Assembly (NCBI RefSeq): GCF_003664325.1
Contig: NZ_RCDA01000004.1
Span: 1 to 64,000, forward strand
Source of the DNA: Alkalispirillum mobile
Lineage (GTDB): Bacteria; Pseudomonadota; Gammaproteobacteria; Nitrococcales; Halorhodospiraceae
Direction: 5' to 3'
Length of the DNA: 64,000 nt
Positions 30,304 to 39,132 of the stretch are shown here, piece after piece; position 1 is the first letter of the stretch; each line of letters starts with the position of its first letter. The translations under genes were made by a program, and so were the position numbers. The notes below the pieces were generated by a model. The model was not told the DNA's origin. It saw only the letters and a list, made by a program, of their open reading frames with translations, and ran no database searches.

Positions 30304-31392
30304 TCAGGACTCTGGCGGGGTAGCGCGCGGGGCACCGGCGGCCATCAGGGCATCCAGTCGTTCGATCGCATCGTCCGGGGTGATCAGTGCCATAACCCCC
30401 GGGCGTTCGATCTTGGTGCCCCAGCGAATCTCGCTGGCCGGCTTGCCCAGTTCCCGTCTAGCGGCCTCGTCGTAGCGATCCACACACCACTGGCCGCTGT
30501 AGTAGGGCCGGGCCCGACCCGGGTTGGTGCAGGCGTAAAGCCCGATTACCGGCGTGCCCATGGCGTTGGCCATGTGTGCCGGGCCGGAATCGGGGCTGAC
30601 CACGGCGGTTGCGCGACCCAACAGGGCCAGCATCTCCTTGATAGAGGTCTGACCCACCAGGTTCTCGGGCGCCGTTTCCGCCTGCGCGGCAATCTCTGCG
30701 CCCATCTTTTGCTCCCCCTCCGAAGGGCCGCCGGTGATCAGCACCCGCAGACCGTGCCGGCGTGCCGCGTAATCCGCCACCCGGGCGCAGCCTTCCACAG
30801 TCCAGTTGCGCAGGGCGTGGCTGGAACAGGGGCTGATTACCAGGGTAGGGCGATCGTCCGGAATCAGGGTCCGGGCGCGCGCCTCGGCCACGTCCGGCAC
30901 CGGGATGTCCCAGACCATGTGGCGCCGCCGGACCCCCAGTGTTTCGATGAAGCTGAAGTAGATGTCGATGACGTGCTGGCCCGGGTGCGGCGGGATGCGG
31001 GCGTTGATGAACAGGCCGTGCAGGTCCTTGGAGCGCGCCCGGTCGTAGCCCAGTCGCAGGTCGGCGCGGATGCCCAGGCTGGCGATGTTCGCCCGCAGCG
31101 CGAATTGGTTGTGCAGTAGCACATCGAACCGCTGCCCGCGCAGTTGCCGCCACAGGTCGCGATAGCCGGCCCAGCCGGCGGCCTTGTCGAAGACCGCGAA
31201 CTCCACGCCGGGGATGTCGCCCACCAGGGTGTGCTCGGCCTTGCCCACAATCCAGGTCAGCCGTGTCTCCGGCCACTCCCGCTGGAGGGTGCGGACCACC
31301 GGGGTCATGTGAGTTACATCCCCCAGCGCGGAAAACCGCAGGATGCAAAGAGAACGTGGGGGCTTGGTCAGGGGCAGGGTTGGTCGGGCCAT
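30304..31392 (-). CDS. Glycosyltransferase family 9, LPS heptosyltransferase (WaaC-like)
   Basis: The 362-residue GT-B protein begins with RSLCILRFSALGDVTHMTPVV, the GT9 acceptor-side motif, and contains ISPCSSHALRNW and VVSPDSGPAHMANAMGTPVIGLYA, the ADP-heptose site. It probably adds the first heptose to Kdo, although GT9 members are hard to tell apart. It lies 7 bases downstream of the acyltransferase gene, so both belong to one operon. It is convergent with kdkA. Confidence 0.85.
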   Translation of the reverse strand: MARPTLPLTKPPRSLCILRFSALGDVTHMTPVVRTLQREWPETRLTWIVGKAEHTLVGDIPGVEFAVFDKAAGWAGYRDLWRQLRGQRFDVLLHNQFALRANIASLGIRADLRLGYDRARSKDLHGLFINARIPPHPGQHVIDIYFSFIETLGVRRRHMVWDIPVPDVAEARARTLIPDDRPTLVISPCSSHALRNWTVEGCARVADYAARRHGLRVLITGGPSEGEQKMGAEIAAQAETAPENLVGQTSIKEMLALLGRATAVVSPDSGPAHMANAMGTPVIGLYACTNPGRARPYYSGQWCVDRYDEAARRELGKPASEIRWGTKIERPGVMALITPDDAIERLDALMAAGAPRATPPES

Positions 31393-31399
31393 GATGAGT

Positions 31400-32377
31400 T
31401 CAGCGGCTCTCCTGTCGGGCCTGGCGCCGGCGGCGGCGCTCCAGGCGGTGGTCCTTCACGCCGGGGTACATGTTCACGTTCGAGTCCGGCTGGCTCTTGA
31501 AGCGCCGATGCGCCCAGAAGTACTGCGCAGGTTGCGCCCGGACGGCCTCCTCAATGATGCGGTTCATCCGCTCCGCGTCGGCCTGCTCGTCCCCCGACGG
31601 GAACCCGTCCAGCGCTGGCTTGAAGACCACCCGGTAGCCGGGGCCATCGGTGCGTGCGTAGTAAAAGATAGGTACCACTCGCGCCTTGCTCAGCCGGGCC
31701 AATCGGCTCAGTCCGGTGACCGTGGCAGCGGGGATGCCGAAAAAGGGTGCGAACACGTTCTGGCGGCTGCGGTAGTTCTGGTCACCGGCGTACCAAACGG
31801 GGAGCCCTTTGCGCAGGGTGCGCACGATGCCGCGCAGGTCATCCTTGGACAGCACCGGACCGATGGCCCGCGCCCTGCCCTCGCGCATGGTGCGGTCGGC
31901 CAGCGGCCGTTTGTCCATCGGCTTGTAGATGACCGCCATCTCGGAATGCTGGCGCAGCAGCCGGCCACAGATCTCCACGGTGGTAAAGTGCCCCGATAGC
32001 AGGATCACCGGCGTGTCGTCCGCCTGCGCTGCCCGGAGATGCTCTAGCCCCTCCACTTCAAGGGGCAGGCGGTCCACGCCTGGGCCACCGAACCAGGACA
32101 GGGCCAGTTCCATCAGGCCGCGCCCCGTGTACCGGAAGTTCTCCCGCACCAGCCGCTCGCGCGCTGCCTTGTCGAGTTCCGGGAAGCAGAGTTCCAGGTT
32201 ACGGCGGATGATCAGGCGCCGTTGCCGTGCCAGTCGGTATCCGATGGCGCCTACGGCGCTGCCCAGCGCCAGCGCCCAGCGGGCAGGCAGGCGGCTCAGT
32301 AACCGGAGGGTGCCTATACCCAGGGCATGGCCCCAGTTAACCGGGTGGACAGGATGATTGCTACGCGCTTTGGCCAT
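31400..32377 (-). CDS. lpxL: Lipid A biosynthesis acyltransferase (LpxL/HtrB-type)
   Basis: The protein has 325 residues from ATG 32377; upstream in-frame codons run into intergenic DNA and lack a ribosome-binding site (the chosen start also has a weak one). An N-terminal hydrophobic helix (about 15-40) anchors it. The catalytic HX4E motif is SGHFTTVE near residue 130, followed by VWYAGDQNYRSRQNVFAPFFGIPAATVTG, as in LpxL/LpxM proteins. It adds a secondary acyl chain to Kdo-lipid A. Whether it is LpxL, LpxM or LpxP cannot be told. A TATACT lies on the minus strand (32411-32416) and may be its -10 element. Confidence 0.88.
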   Translation of the reverse strand: MAKARSNHPVHPVNWGHALGIGTLRLLSRLPARWALALGSAVGAIGYRLARQRRLIIRRNLELCFPELDKAARERLVRENFRYTGRGLMELALSWFGGPGVDRLPLEVEGLEHLRAAQADDTPVILLSGHFTTVEICGRLLRQHSEMAVIYKPMDKRPLADRTMREGRARAIGPVLSKDDLRGIVRTLRKGLPVWYAGDQNYRSRQNVFAPFFGIPAATVTGLSRLARLSKARVVPIFYYARTDGPGYRVVFKPALDGFPSGDEQADAERMNRIIEEAVRAQPAQYFWAHRRFKSQPDSNVNMYPGVKDHRLERRRRRQARQESR

Positions 32378-32456
32378 GGGGCGTTGCTGGTTCACATCTT
32401 GGTTGGGCGCAGTATACCAGCCGCGCCCGGGGACAGGTTGAGAGCCCCCGGCCGCC

Positions 32457-32488
32457 GTGAAACGGGTTAGACTGGGCACCCGTTTCAC
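32457..32488. promoter_or_regulatory. Perfect 11-bp inverted repeat upstream of a kinase-like gene
   Basis: GTGAAACGGGT (32457-32467) and ACCCGTTTCAC (32478-32488) are perfectly complementary across 10 bases, in the divergent region between lpxL and the kinase-like gene whose ATG is 21 bases away. It may be an operator for both directions or a leader hairpin. Confidence 0.5.
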
Positions 32489-32508
32489 GAAAATGTCACT
32501 TATCCGTC

Positions 32509-33324
32509 ATGAGCACTTCCCACGCAGCCGGGCCGGACCTTACCGAACTGGACGCCGCAGCGGAGAAGGCCCGGGGCCGTGCTTTTGCCATTCGCCACGC
32601 CGGGGACCGATGTATTGCCAAGCGTGCCGCGCCCGGGCGTGGGCGGCTGCGCGCGTTCGGCGGCGCGGTGCTCGGCCGGCTGATGCTGGGGTATTGGCCG
32701 GCACAGAAACCGCTGAGGCTGGGGCAGCAGGCGCAGCTGGAGTACGAGGCCCAACGACTGGCCGAGTTGCGCGAGGCCGGCGAGCCGGTCCCCCGGGTGC
32801 TGGGGGTGAAACCCGGTTATTTGCTGATGGAGGACGGCGGTGTCCCGCTTTGGCAGCACCTGCGACACAAACCGTTCGATGAGCTACTGCCCTGGCTGAC
32901 CTACGTGGCGCAGGACCTGGGCCGGTTTCATGAAGAGCACCACTGGCACGGTGGGGCGCAGCTCCGTAACCACCTGATCGGCGATGACGGGCAGACATTG
33001 CTGCGAATCGACTTCGAGGAGCCGCTTGATCACGTGCTGCCCTTGGGGGTGCGTCAGGCCATCGACCTCTACCTGTTGATCTATTCGGCGACGGCCTTCA
33101 AGGGGCTGGAACCGGGCGAGACCGAGCAACTGTGCAAGGCAATGGTGCATGCCTACCTGCATCGCCATCAGCCAGGCAGGGAGATGCGCCGCAGCCTCGC
33201 CCGGGGCCACGCAGTCCTGGCCCGGCTTGAGGCCGTCATGGGCGGGCTGCTGCGGCGGGCGAGCAAGGATGCCCGCCGTCTGCTGATCACCAAGGCAGTG
33301 GTGTCCGAAGCCATTAACAGTTAG
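32509..33324 (+). CDS. LPS-kinase/BUD32-like protein
   Basis: The 271-residue protein has a protein-kinase-like fold of the InaA/WaaP/BUD32 group. The N-lobe has EYEAQRLAELREAGEPVPRVL and LLMEDGG. The catalytic loop reads HHWHGGAQLRNHLI, with HGGAQLRN where a usual kinase has HxDLxxxN. The metal-binding residue is in LLRIDFEEPL. The catalytic aspartate is replaced by glycine, so activity is uncertain. It is likely an LPS-core kinase or a pseudokinase; neighbours are lipid A genes. Confidence 0.7.
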   Translation: MSTSHAAGPDLTELDAAAEKARGRAFAIRHAGDRCIAKRAAPGRGRLRAFGGAVLGRLMLGYWPAQKPLRLGQQAQLEYEAQRLAELREAGEPVPRVLGVKPGYLLMEDGGVPLWQHLRHKPFDELLPWLTYVAQDLGRFHEEHHWHGGAQLRNHLIGDDGQTLLRIDFEEPLDHVLPLGVRQAIDLYLLIYSATAFKGLEPGETEQLCKAMVHAYLHRHQPGREMRRSLARGHAVLARLEAVMGGLLRRASKDARRLLITKAVVSEAINS

Positions 33325-33353
33325 CTGGGCCTGCCCTGGGGCTGCACGGGTAC

Positions 33354-35141
33354 TCAAGCCCCCTGATCGCTGAACTGCACCCGGTGCAGCGAGGCGTAGG
33401 CGCCATTCTTCCGGAGCAGTTCCTCGTGGGTGCCCGTCTCCACGATACGGCCCTGGTCCAGCACCACGATCCGGTCAGCATCCTCGATGGTGGAGAGCCG
33501 GTGGGCGATGACCAGCGTGGTGCGCCCGCGCATCAGCTCCTCCAGGGCATCCTGGATTTTCTGCTCCGACTCCGAGTCCAGTGCGGAAGTTGCCTCGTCC
33601 AGGATGAGGATGGGTGCGTTCTTCAGGAGTGCGCGGGCGATGGCGATGCGCTGGCGCTGACCGCCGGAGAGCATCACGCCGTTCTCGCCGATGACCGTGT
33701 CGAACCCGTCGGGGAGTTGCTCGATGAATTCCAGCGCATTGGCGGCCTGGGCCACTTCCCTCAGCTGGGCCTCGGTGGGCTTTTCCGCCAGACCGTACGC
33801 AATGTTATTGGCCAGCGTGTCGTTGAACAGCACCACCTGCTGATTGACCAGGGAGAGTTGGGCGCGCAGGTCCTGCAGGCGGTATTCCGGCAGCGGGTGG
33901 CCATCCAGCCGGATCTCCCCCTGCTGCGGTTCGTAAAAGCGGGGCAGAAGGCCCGCGAGGGTGGTTTTGCCGCTACCGGAGCGACCCACCAGGGCGACGG
34001 TCTGGCCCGGTTCGATGTTCAGGTTGATGTCTCGCAGCACCCAGTCATCGGACTCCGGGTAGCGGAATGCGACCCCGTCGAATTCGATCCGTCCGTCAGC
34101 CCGGTCAAGTCGGAGCTGCCCTGCATCAGGCTCCGGCGGTGCATCCAACACCTCGAACACACTCTCACCCGCTGCCAGAGCCTTCTGGATCTCGGCGTTT
34201 ACGCCGACCACCCGCTTCAGCGGGGGGAGCATCAGCAACATGGCGGCGATAAAGGAGATCATGCCCCCGGGCGTGATGGTCTCCAGGATCACGTCCATGG
34301 TGGCCAGATACAGGATGATGGCGAGGGCGATCACAGCGCCAAGTTGCGCGAGCGGCTGGCTTGCGGCCTGTACCGCCTTGTAGCGCATCAGCTGGCGGTG
34401 GTGGCGGGTGTTGGTTTTGTCGAAGCGTTCCGCCTCGTAGCCCTGCGCCCCGAAGATCTTCACCTCGGCCTGCCCGCGGATACCATCCTCGGCGATTTGC
34501 GCGTACTCACCCACGGAGGTCTGCATCCGGCGACTGAGCTTCCGGAACCGCTTGTTGGCGGCGGTGACCACCACGGCCACCAAGGGGCCCAACCCGAAAA
34601 CAATCAGCACCAACCACCCACTGAGGTAGGTCATGTAGGCGAGCAGGAAGATCACTGTGAACGTGTCCCGGACCAAGACCACGATGGCCTTGGAGGCCGC
34701 CGCGCTGATTTGGTTGACGTTGTAGGTGAGCTTGGCCAGCAGTGTGCCGGGCGAGTTCTTGTCAAAGAAACTGGTGGGCAGCCGGAGGTACTGCTCGAAC
34801 ACGGCCTGGCGCACGTCCTTGACCACACGGCGCCCCACCCAGGCCACGGTGTAGTCGGAGGCAAAGGTGGTGGCGCCATGGAAGAGAAAGATGCCGACAA
34901 GCGCGGCTGGCACCCAGACCCGAGCGCTAGGGTCCTGCTCAATGAAGGTGCCATCGACCAACGGCTGAATGATCCACGCGAAGGCCGCCTGCCCGGCCGC
35001 AGCCAGGATCATGCAGACGATCGCCAGCACGCCGAGCCGCCAGTACGGCTTGATGAAGCCGAAGATGCGCTTGTAGAGGTGCCACGAGTTCTCGGACTGG
35101 GGATGGGTCGGCTTCTTGATCTGCGGGCTTGCCGTCGTCAT
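33354..35141 (-). CDS. msbA: Lipid A export ABC transporter MsbA
   Basis: The protein has 595 residues from ATG 35141, chosen because it overlaps the preceding stop as ATGA. A six-helix exporter domain (about 30-310) is fused to an ATPase with Walker A LVGRSGSGKTTLAG, signature LSGGQRQRIAIARALLK and Walker B ILILDEATSALD. MsbA flips core-lipid A across the inner membrane. The gene lies among LPS genes and is translationally coupled to a ParB-like protein gene. Normal length. Confidence 0.95.
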   Translation of the reverse strand: MTTASPQIKKPTHPQSENSWHLYKRIFGFIKPYWRLGVLAIVCMILAAAGQAAFAWIIQPLVDGTFIEQDPSARVWVPAALVGIFLFHGATTFASDYTVAWVGRRVVKDVRQAVFEQYLRLPTSFFDKNSPGTLLAKLTYNVNQISAAASKAIVVLVRDTFTVIFLLAYMTYLSGWLVLIVFGLGPLVAVVVTAANKRFRKLSRRMQTSVGEYAQIAEDGIRGQAEVKIFGAQGYEAERFDKTNTRHHRQLMRYKAVQAASQPLAQLGAVIALAIILYLATMDVILETITPGGMISFIAAMLLMLPPLKRVVGVNAEIQKALAAGESVFEVLDAPPEPDAGQLRLDRADGRIEFDGVAFRYPESDDWVLRDINLNIEPGQTVALVGRSGSGKTTLAGLLPRFYEPQQGEIRLDGHPLPEYRLQDLRAQLSLVNQQVVLFNDTLANNIAYGLAEKPTEAQLREVAQAANALEFIEQLPDGFDTVIGENGVMLSGGQRQRIAIARALLKNAPILILDEATSALDSESEQKIQDALEELMRGRTTLVIAHRLSTIEDADRIVVLDQGRIVETGTHEELLRKNGAYASLHRVQFSDQGA

Positions 35142-35770
35142 TCGAGTGCGTCTCGTAGCGCTTCCGGATGTGCCTTGAAAACATCGAAATGGCTCAGAAG
35201 CCACCGTGTGTGTACAGTCATTACAGCGAAGGGCACCGCTTCCAGGCCGAGCAGCTGTGCCGCCGCCAGGCGATGGTGGCCATGCTTTTCCTTGATGAGC
35301 GTACCATCTCGGCCGATTGCCAGATTGAGCGGGCCGGCCCTCTCCAGATCATAGCCCCGGTCTGCCAGACTACGGATCAGCTCGCTGATGCCCTGGAAGT
35401 GACCGATCACGCCCGCCTCGCCGGTGAACGTTCTGCGCCCGCCATGCCCGATATTGGCAGAGCCTTTGCGCTGCAATGCCTGCATCGCCCGTCCAAAACT
35501 GGCGGTGCGTTCGTAGGCCAGGTCGGCATCGTGAACCTCCTTGACCGCCAGGTAGGCCTCGTGGTCCGCGAAGGGCGATATGTATCGGTCCCAGCGTCCC
35601 CGGCGGGCGGGCCAGGCCAGCCCCGCGACTTCCAGCCCGGTCATCCAGCGCCACCATTCAGGCGGCCTGCCCCGTATGAACCGCACCCGCTCTGGCGGCA
35701 GGTGAATCACAGGTGCCCTATCTTTGTATGGCTTGAGTGGCCGGTCTTTCCAGATCGCGTCCGCCTTCAT
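35138..35770 (-). CDS. ParB/sulfiredoxin-fold protein with GxWD motif, coupled to msbA
   Basis: The protein has 210 residues from ATG 35770 (GAGG upstream; longer versions would run into the divergent glycosyltransferase gene). I do not recognise a named family. Two blocks stand out. GRWD at 58-61 is followed after a few residues by P and DH. Around 152-181 there is an IGRDGTLIKEKHGHHR segment continuing LAAAQLLGLEAVPF, which resembles the ParB/sulfiredoxin nucleotide-binding loop (G-x-H-R). Between them is a basic helical stretch. The gene overlaps msbA by 4 bases. It shares both motifs with the protein at 39133-39843. Function unknown; perhaps a nucleotide-dependent factor in glycan assembly. 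Confidence 0.75.
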   Translation of the reverse strand: MKADAIWKDRPLKPYKDRAPVIHLPPERVRFIRGRPPEWWRWMTGLEVAGLAWPARRGRWDRYISPFADHEAYLAVKEVHDADLAYERTASFGRAMQALQRKGSANIGHGGRRTFTGEAGVIGHFQGISELIRSLADRGYDLERAGPLNLAIGRDGTLIKEKHGHHRLAAAQLLGLEAVPFAVMTVHTRWLLSHFDVFKAHPEALRDALE

Positions 35771-35874
35771 GCAGTCATGGCCGCCTCGGGGCCGTTCTCG
35801 TGGTTGCAAGCCCCCCATGCTAACATTGCGACCTTTATACTTTCTCCCCCTTGCATCGTGCCTCGGAGTGTTCC

Positions 35875-36714
35875 ATGTCAGAGCCCGTTTTCGTTCCCGG
35901 CCGCATAAGCATTTCCATCCCCCATTGGCAGGTTCTGCCGCTGTTGCAGCCTTGCCTGCGCTCCATCCGGAAACACACACCGGGAAAAGACATCGAAGTC
36001 ATCGTTATCGATAACGGGTCCAAGGATGAAAGCCTGGACTATCTTCGCTCGCTGGAATGGATCCGGCTGATAGAGCGTCCGGACGAGGGCCTTTTCAACT
36101 TCCCGGATAACGTCTGGACCTCGCACGACATTGCCCTGCACGAGGCCACGGGGGAGTTCCTGGTCACCATGCACACGGACTTGTTCGTGAAGCGTGATGA
36201 CTGGCTCGATGAGTATTTGAAAGCCATGAATGAAGACGATCGCCTCGGCGGTGTCGGCACCTGGAAGCTCGAGCTCAAGAACCCCATTTATGAATTCCAG
36301 AAAAGGGTTATTCATGTCGTCCGCAGCAATATAAAGTATGCGCTGGGGCTGCGCAGCAAGAAGTACGAATGGAAACAGGGACACTACCCCAAAGACTTTT
36401 GCGCCATGTACCGCCGGAAGATCTTGCTCGATGAAGGCCTGACATTCCAGAGCGTCAACGGCCCGAAGGGTTTTTATGACCAAAGTGGGGGCTATTCGAT
36501 ATCGGCCCAACTTTGGGACGCCGGGTATAATACCAAGGTGATCCCCGTGCAGACCATGATGCCCCGGATTGTTCATCTGGGTCATGGGACTGCAGCGGTC
36601 TCCCCGGAGAAGAGTCACCGCCGAAACCAGGAGAAGCTGGAAAACCGCCGGGATTCCCTGTTCGACGAGCCGTGGCTGAAAGAATTGCAGACGAACGAGC
36701 AGCTTGATAAATAA
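35875..36714 (+). CDS. Family 2 glycosyltransferase
   Basis: The protein has 279 residues from ATG 35875 (GGAG 6 bases upstream). The GT-A fold is recognisable: ISISIPHWQVLPLLQPCLRS, VIVIDNGSKDESLDYL, and HTDLFVKRDDW as the nucleotide-sugar/metal site near residue 100. The donor and acceptor sugars are unknown. It is followed after 5 bases by a GT4 gene in the same direction, and composition here is less GC-rich, fitting a variable outer-core or O-antigen locus. Confidence 0.88.
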   Translation: MSEPVFVPGRISISIPHWQVLPLLQPCLRSIRKHTPGKDIEVIVIDNGSKDESLDYLRSLEWIRLIERPDEGLFNFPDNVWTSHDIALHEATGEFLVTMHTDLFVKRDDWLDEYLKAMNEDDRLGGVGTWKLELKNPIYEFQKRVIHVVRSNIKYALGLRSKKYEWKQGHYPKDFCAMYRRKILLDEGLTFQSVNGPKGFYDQSGGYSISAQLWDAGYNTKVIPVQTMMPRIVHLGHGTAAVSPEKSHRRNQEKLENRRDSLFDEPWLKELQTNEQLDK

Positions 36715-36719
36715 CTGCC

Positions 36720-37829
36720 ATGACAAGCCGAGTTATCGTCTCTGTGCTGACGCCCAGGCAGGGGTACGGCCCGCGATCCCACGGGGCGATCGCGCTCGAC
36801 ATTCACGAGTGCCATGGGCGTTCGAAATACGGTAACCACTGGGTTTTCGGAACCGAGCCAGGGCCGTGGTTCGAGCCCGAGTGGTTCGTCCAGATCAAGA
36901 AGCGGTGGCCTTGGCAGAATCACACCGAGGGTCAATACGCAGCCCGTATGATACCCCGGCTCAGGAGCATCAACCCCGACCTCATCGAGGTCCACAATAG
37001 CGGGACGGTCGCGGAGTTTCTGGCGGAAAAGCTGGATGTGCCCGTTGTTCTATTCCTCCACAATGACCTGGCGGCGACGTCCGGGTACGCGCACCCAAGG
37101 GACCGACAGCGGGTTGCGGATAAGGTCGCCGGCCTCTTCTTCGTAAGCGATTACCTCCGCGGGCGCTTCCTGGAAAACGGCGTCCAGGCAAGGGGCCTGG
37201 TCCGCGTCGTATACAACGGTGTTCATTGGCCGGAAACGGTGCCGCCCGAGGAAGGCCGGAAAAAACAGATCGTCTACGTCGGGCGAATTCATGAGGAGAA
37301 GGGGGTGTTCAACCTCATGGATGCACTACCTGACGTGTTCGCGCGCCATCCCGACTGGACGGCGACCGTGATCGGGCCGCCCAGCTACAGAAACATGGGC
37401 AGGAAAAACAAGCGCGTGCGCCGGTTCCAGGGCCTCCTGCAGCGCATGCAGCAGCGCGTGCGACATTTTAATTTCCTTCCACAAGAGCAGGTCAGCATAA
37501 TCCTGCAGACCTCTTCGGTTGCAGTCACGCCGGCTGTTTGGTGCGAGCCCTTCGGGCGAACCTCCGTCGAGGCCATGGCGAACGGCGTTCCGCTGGTCTC
37601 ATCCAGACGAGGCGGGTTGCAGGAGGTCCTCTCGGATGACTGCGCGATTATCATTGACCCTGAGTCCCCGGACTCGATCCGTGATGGAATCGAGCGTTTG
37701 ATTGCATCGTCGTCCCTGAGAAGAGAGTACGGTGACTCAGGAAGGCGCCGTGCCCGGGACTTCTCGATCGAGAACAGCGTCAAATCTCTTGACGCCGCCC
37801 GTGACGACCTATTCGCCAGTATTCTGTAA
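36720..37829 (+). CDS. Family 4 glycosyltransferase
   Basis: The 369-residue GT-B protein has an N-terminal acceptor domain and a C-terminal donor domain with IVYVGRIHEEKGVFNLMDAL and EPFGRTSVEAMANGVPLVSSRRGG, the GT4 nucleotide-sugar motif (E-x7-E). The sugar is unknown. It is probably co-transcribed with the preceding GT2. Its last 21 bases overlap the end of the convergent ligase gene. Confidence 0.88.
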   Translation: MTSRVIVSVLTPRQGYGPRSHGAIALDIHECHGRSKYGNHWVFGTEPGPWFEPEWFVQIKKRWPWQNHTEGQYAARMIPRLRSINPDLIEVHNSGTVAEFLAEKLDVPVVLFLHNDLAATSGYAHPRDRQRVADKVAGLFFVSDYLRGRFLENGVQARGLVRVVYNGVHWPETVPPEEGRKKQIVYVGRIHEEKGVFNLMDALPDVFARHPDWTATVIGPPSYRNMGRKNKRVRRFQGLLQRMQQRVRHFNFLPQEQVSIILQTSSVAVTPAVWCEPFGRTSVEAMANGVPLVSSRRGGLQEVLSDDCAIIIDPESPDSIRDGIERLIASSSLRREYGDSGRRRARDFSIENSVKSLDAARDDLFASIL

Positions 37830-39059
37830 AGCCCCGACGCGGCGGTTGGCGCGAGCCGTCATCGCCCGGTTTATCTGCGCGCCAATAATCAGACCGACGG
37901 GAAGCCAGTAAAGCAGCCAGGTGGTGTTGGGGCTTCTCAGGAAGTCGCGGCTGGTGAAAAGCATTGCGATGAGGCCGAAAACCATCAGCGACAAGAGCAA
38001 CCAATTTCTGCTTCTGGCGCCAATTCTGTATGCGGCAAGCAAAAAGTACGTGGTGCATATGAGCCAAAGAGACAGGCCGACAAAGCCGGTCTGGAGCAAA
38101 AGATAAAGCACCACGTTGTGGGGGTGGCCATATATTCTTGACCCCGTATCGAGCTCAAATTCCGCAGTGCGACCCTGTCCGAACCAGGGAGCCTCCAGAA
38201 CCTGGCGCCAGGCATCGGCCCATATGGCCGGACGCGCGCCGGCACCTCTTTCCAGAAATCCCCTGATGGAGCCCCACAACTCGACGGAGACAGTGACGAG
38301 CACGAGTGCCAGGGCAATGCAGACCAGCGTCTTCCAGCTGCGGTGCAGCGCCAGCAGTGTTGTCAAGGTGACTGCCAAGGCAAGAATCGCCCCCCGCGTC
38401 TGGGCCAGAACCAGGAATGCGAGAAGAATGCTTGCTGAAACCGCTAAAGCTGTCAGGTAGGCCGGGGCGAGGCTGCGCCGGGTGCTCGGTTGTAAAAGCA
38501 AGACTAATGATGCGGTGGCGAAGACGCCGTACATGTTCGCGCCTAGGGTCTGGACTTCTCCATGTCGACTCAGGGCGGGCACCCTAGAATAAGGGAAGGG
38601 ATTGTTCTGATAATGGATCAATAGGGTCGCGAATGCAATGGCGGCCACTAGCAGCACGGAATAAAGCAGTATTCGTTCCACAGTCCAATGGCTATCGCAT
38701 ATCACCGTCACGATAAGAAGCAAAAAAGACATGACGAGCAGGAAGTAACGGATCATGTCATAGGCGTCATCCGCCAAAGAGACCGAAGACCACAAGGCGG
38801 ATGCCGCGGTGAAGCCGAGAAAGCACGCCACGATGACCCAAGGCAGCTTATGGTTGAAGGCCCCGGGAATTCTCTTGGTGATAACAAGATAAGCAATCGG
38901 CAAAAAACTCAATAAATAATATAAGTTTCTGTGGTGTCCCCGATCCTCGAAAACGAAAAAACCAGCGAGGAAAAAGATGAGGACCAAGGCGAAGTAATTG
39001 GCCTTGGTAAACCAGGCGAGTTCGGCTTTCAGGGCTTGAGTGGTTGTGGTCCGATTCAT
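37809..39059 (-). CDS. waaL: O-antigen ligase / Wzy-type polymerase
   Basis: The 416-residue polytopic membrane protein has about ten to twelve helices. A large periplasmic loop before the last helices contains WFGQGRTAEFEL and YGHPHNVVLYLLLQTGFVG, the conserved Wzy_C/WaaL motif with its histidine. It would attach O-antigen from undecaprenyl-PP to lipid A-core, or polymerise repeat units. Distinguishing WaaL from Wzy by sequence is uncertain; location at the end of the waaF-waaG-kinase operon favours WaaL. The gene is relatively AT-rich for this genome. Confidence 0.82.
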   Translation of the reverse strand: MNRTTTTQALKAELAWFTKANYFALVLIFFLAGFFVFEDRGHHRNLYYLLSFLPIAYLVITKRIPGAFNHKLPWVIVACFLGFTAASALWSSVSLADDAYDMIRYFLLVMSFLLLIVTVICDSHWTVERILLYSVLLVAAIAFATLLIHYQNNPFPYSRVPALSRHGEVQTLGANMYGVFATASLVLLLQPSTRRSLAPAYLTALAVSASILLAFLVLAQTRGAILALAVTLTTLLALHRSWKTLVCIALALVLVTVSVELWGSIRGFLERGAGARPAIWADAWRQVLEAPWFGQGRTAEFELDTGSRIYGHPHNVVLYLLLQTGFVGLSLWLICTTYFLLAAYRIGARSRNWLLLSLMVFGLIAMLFTSRDFLRSPNTTWLLYWLPVGLIIGAQINRAMTARANRRVGALQNTGE

Positions 39060-39132
39060 GGGATTCTGGCAATGGTCCTAGGATTCGCAAGTCCGGATCG
39101 ATGAACGGTTTTTTGATCCCGGTCCGGGCAGG

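Noticed and set aside
33384-35354. 656-codon plus-strand open frame
   Set aside because: Antisense of msbA, which has complete ABC motifs on the other strand.
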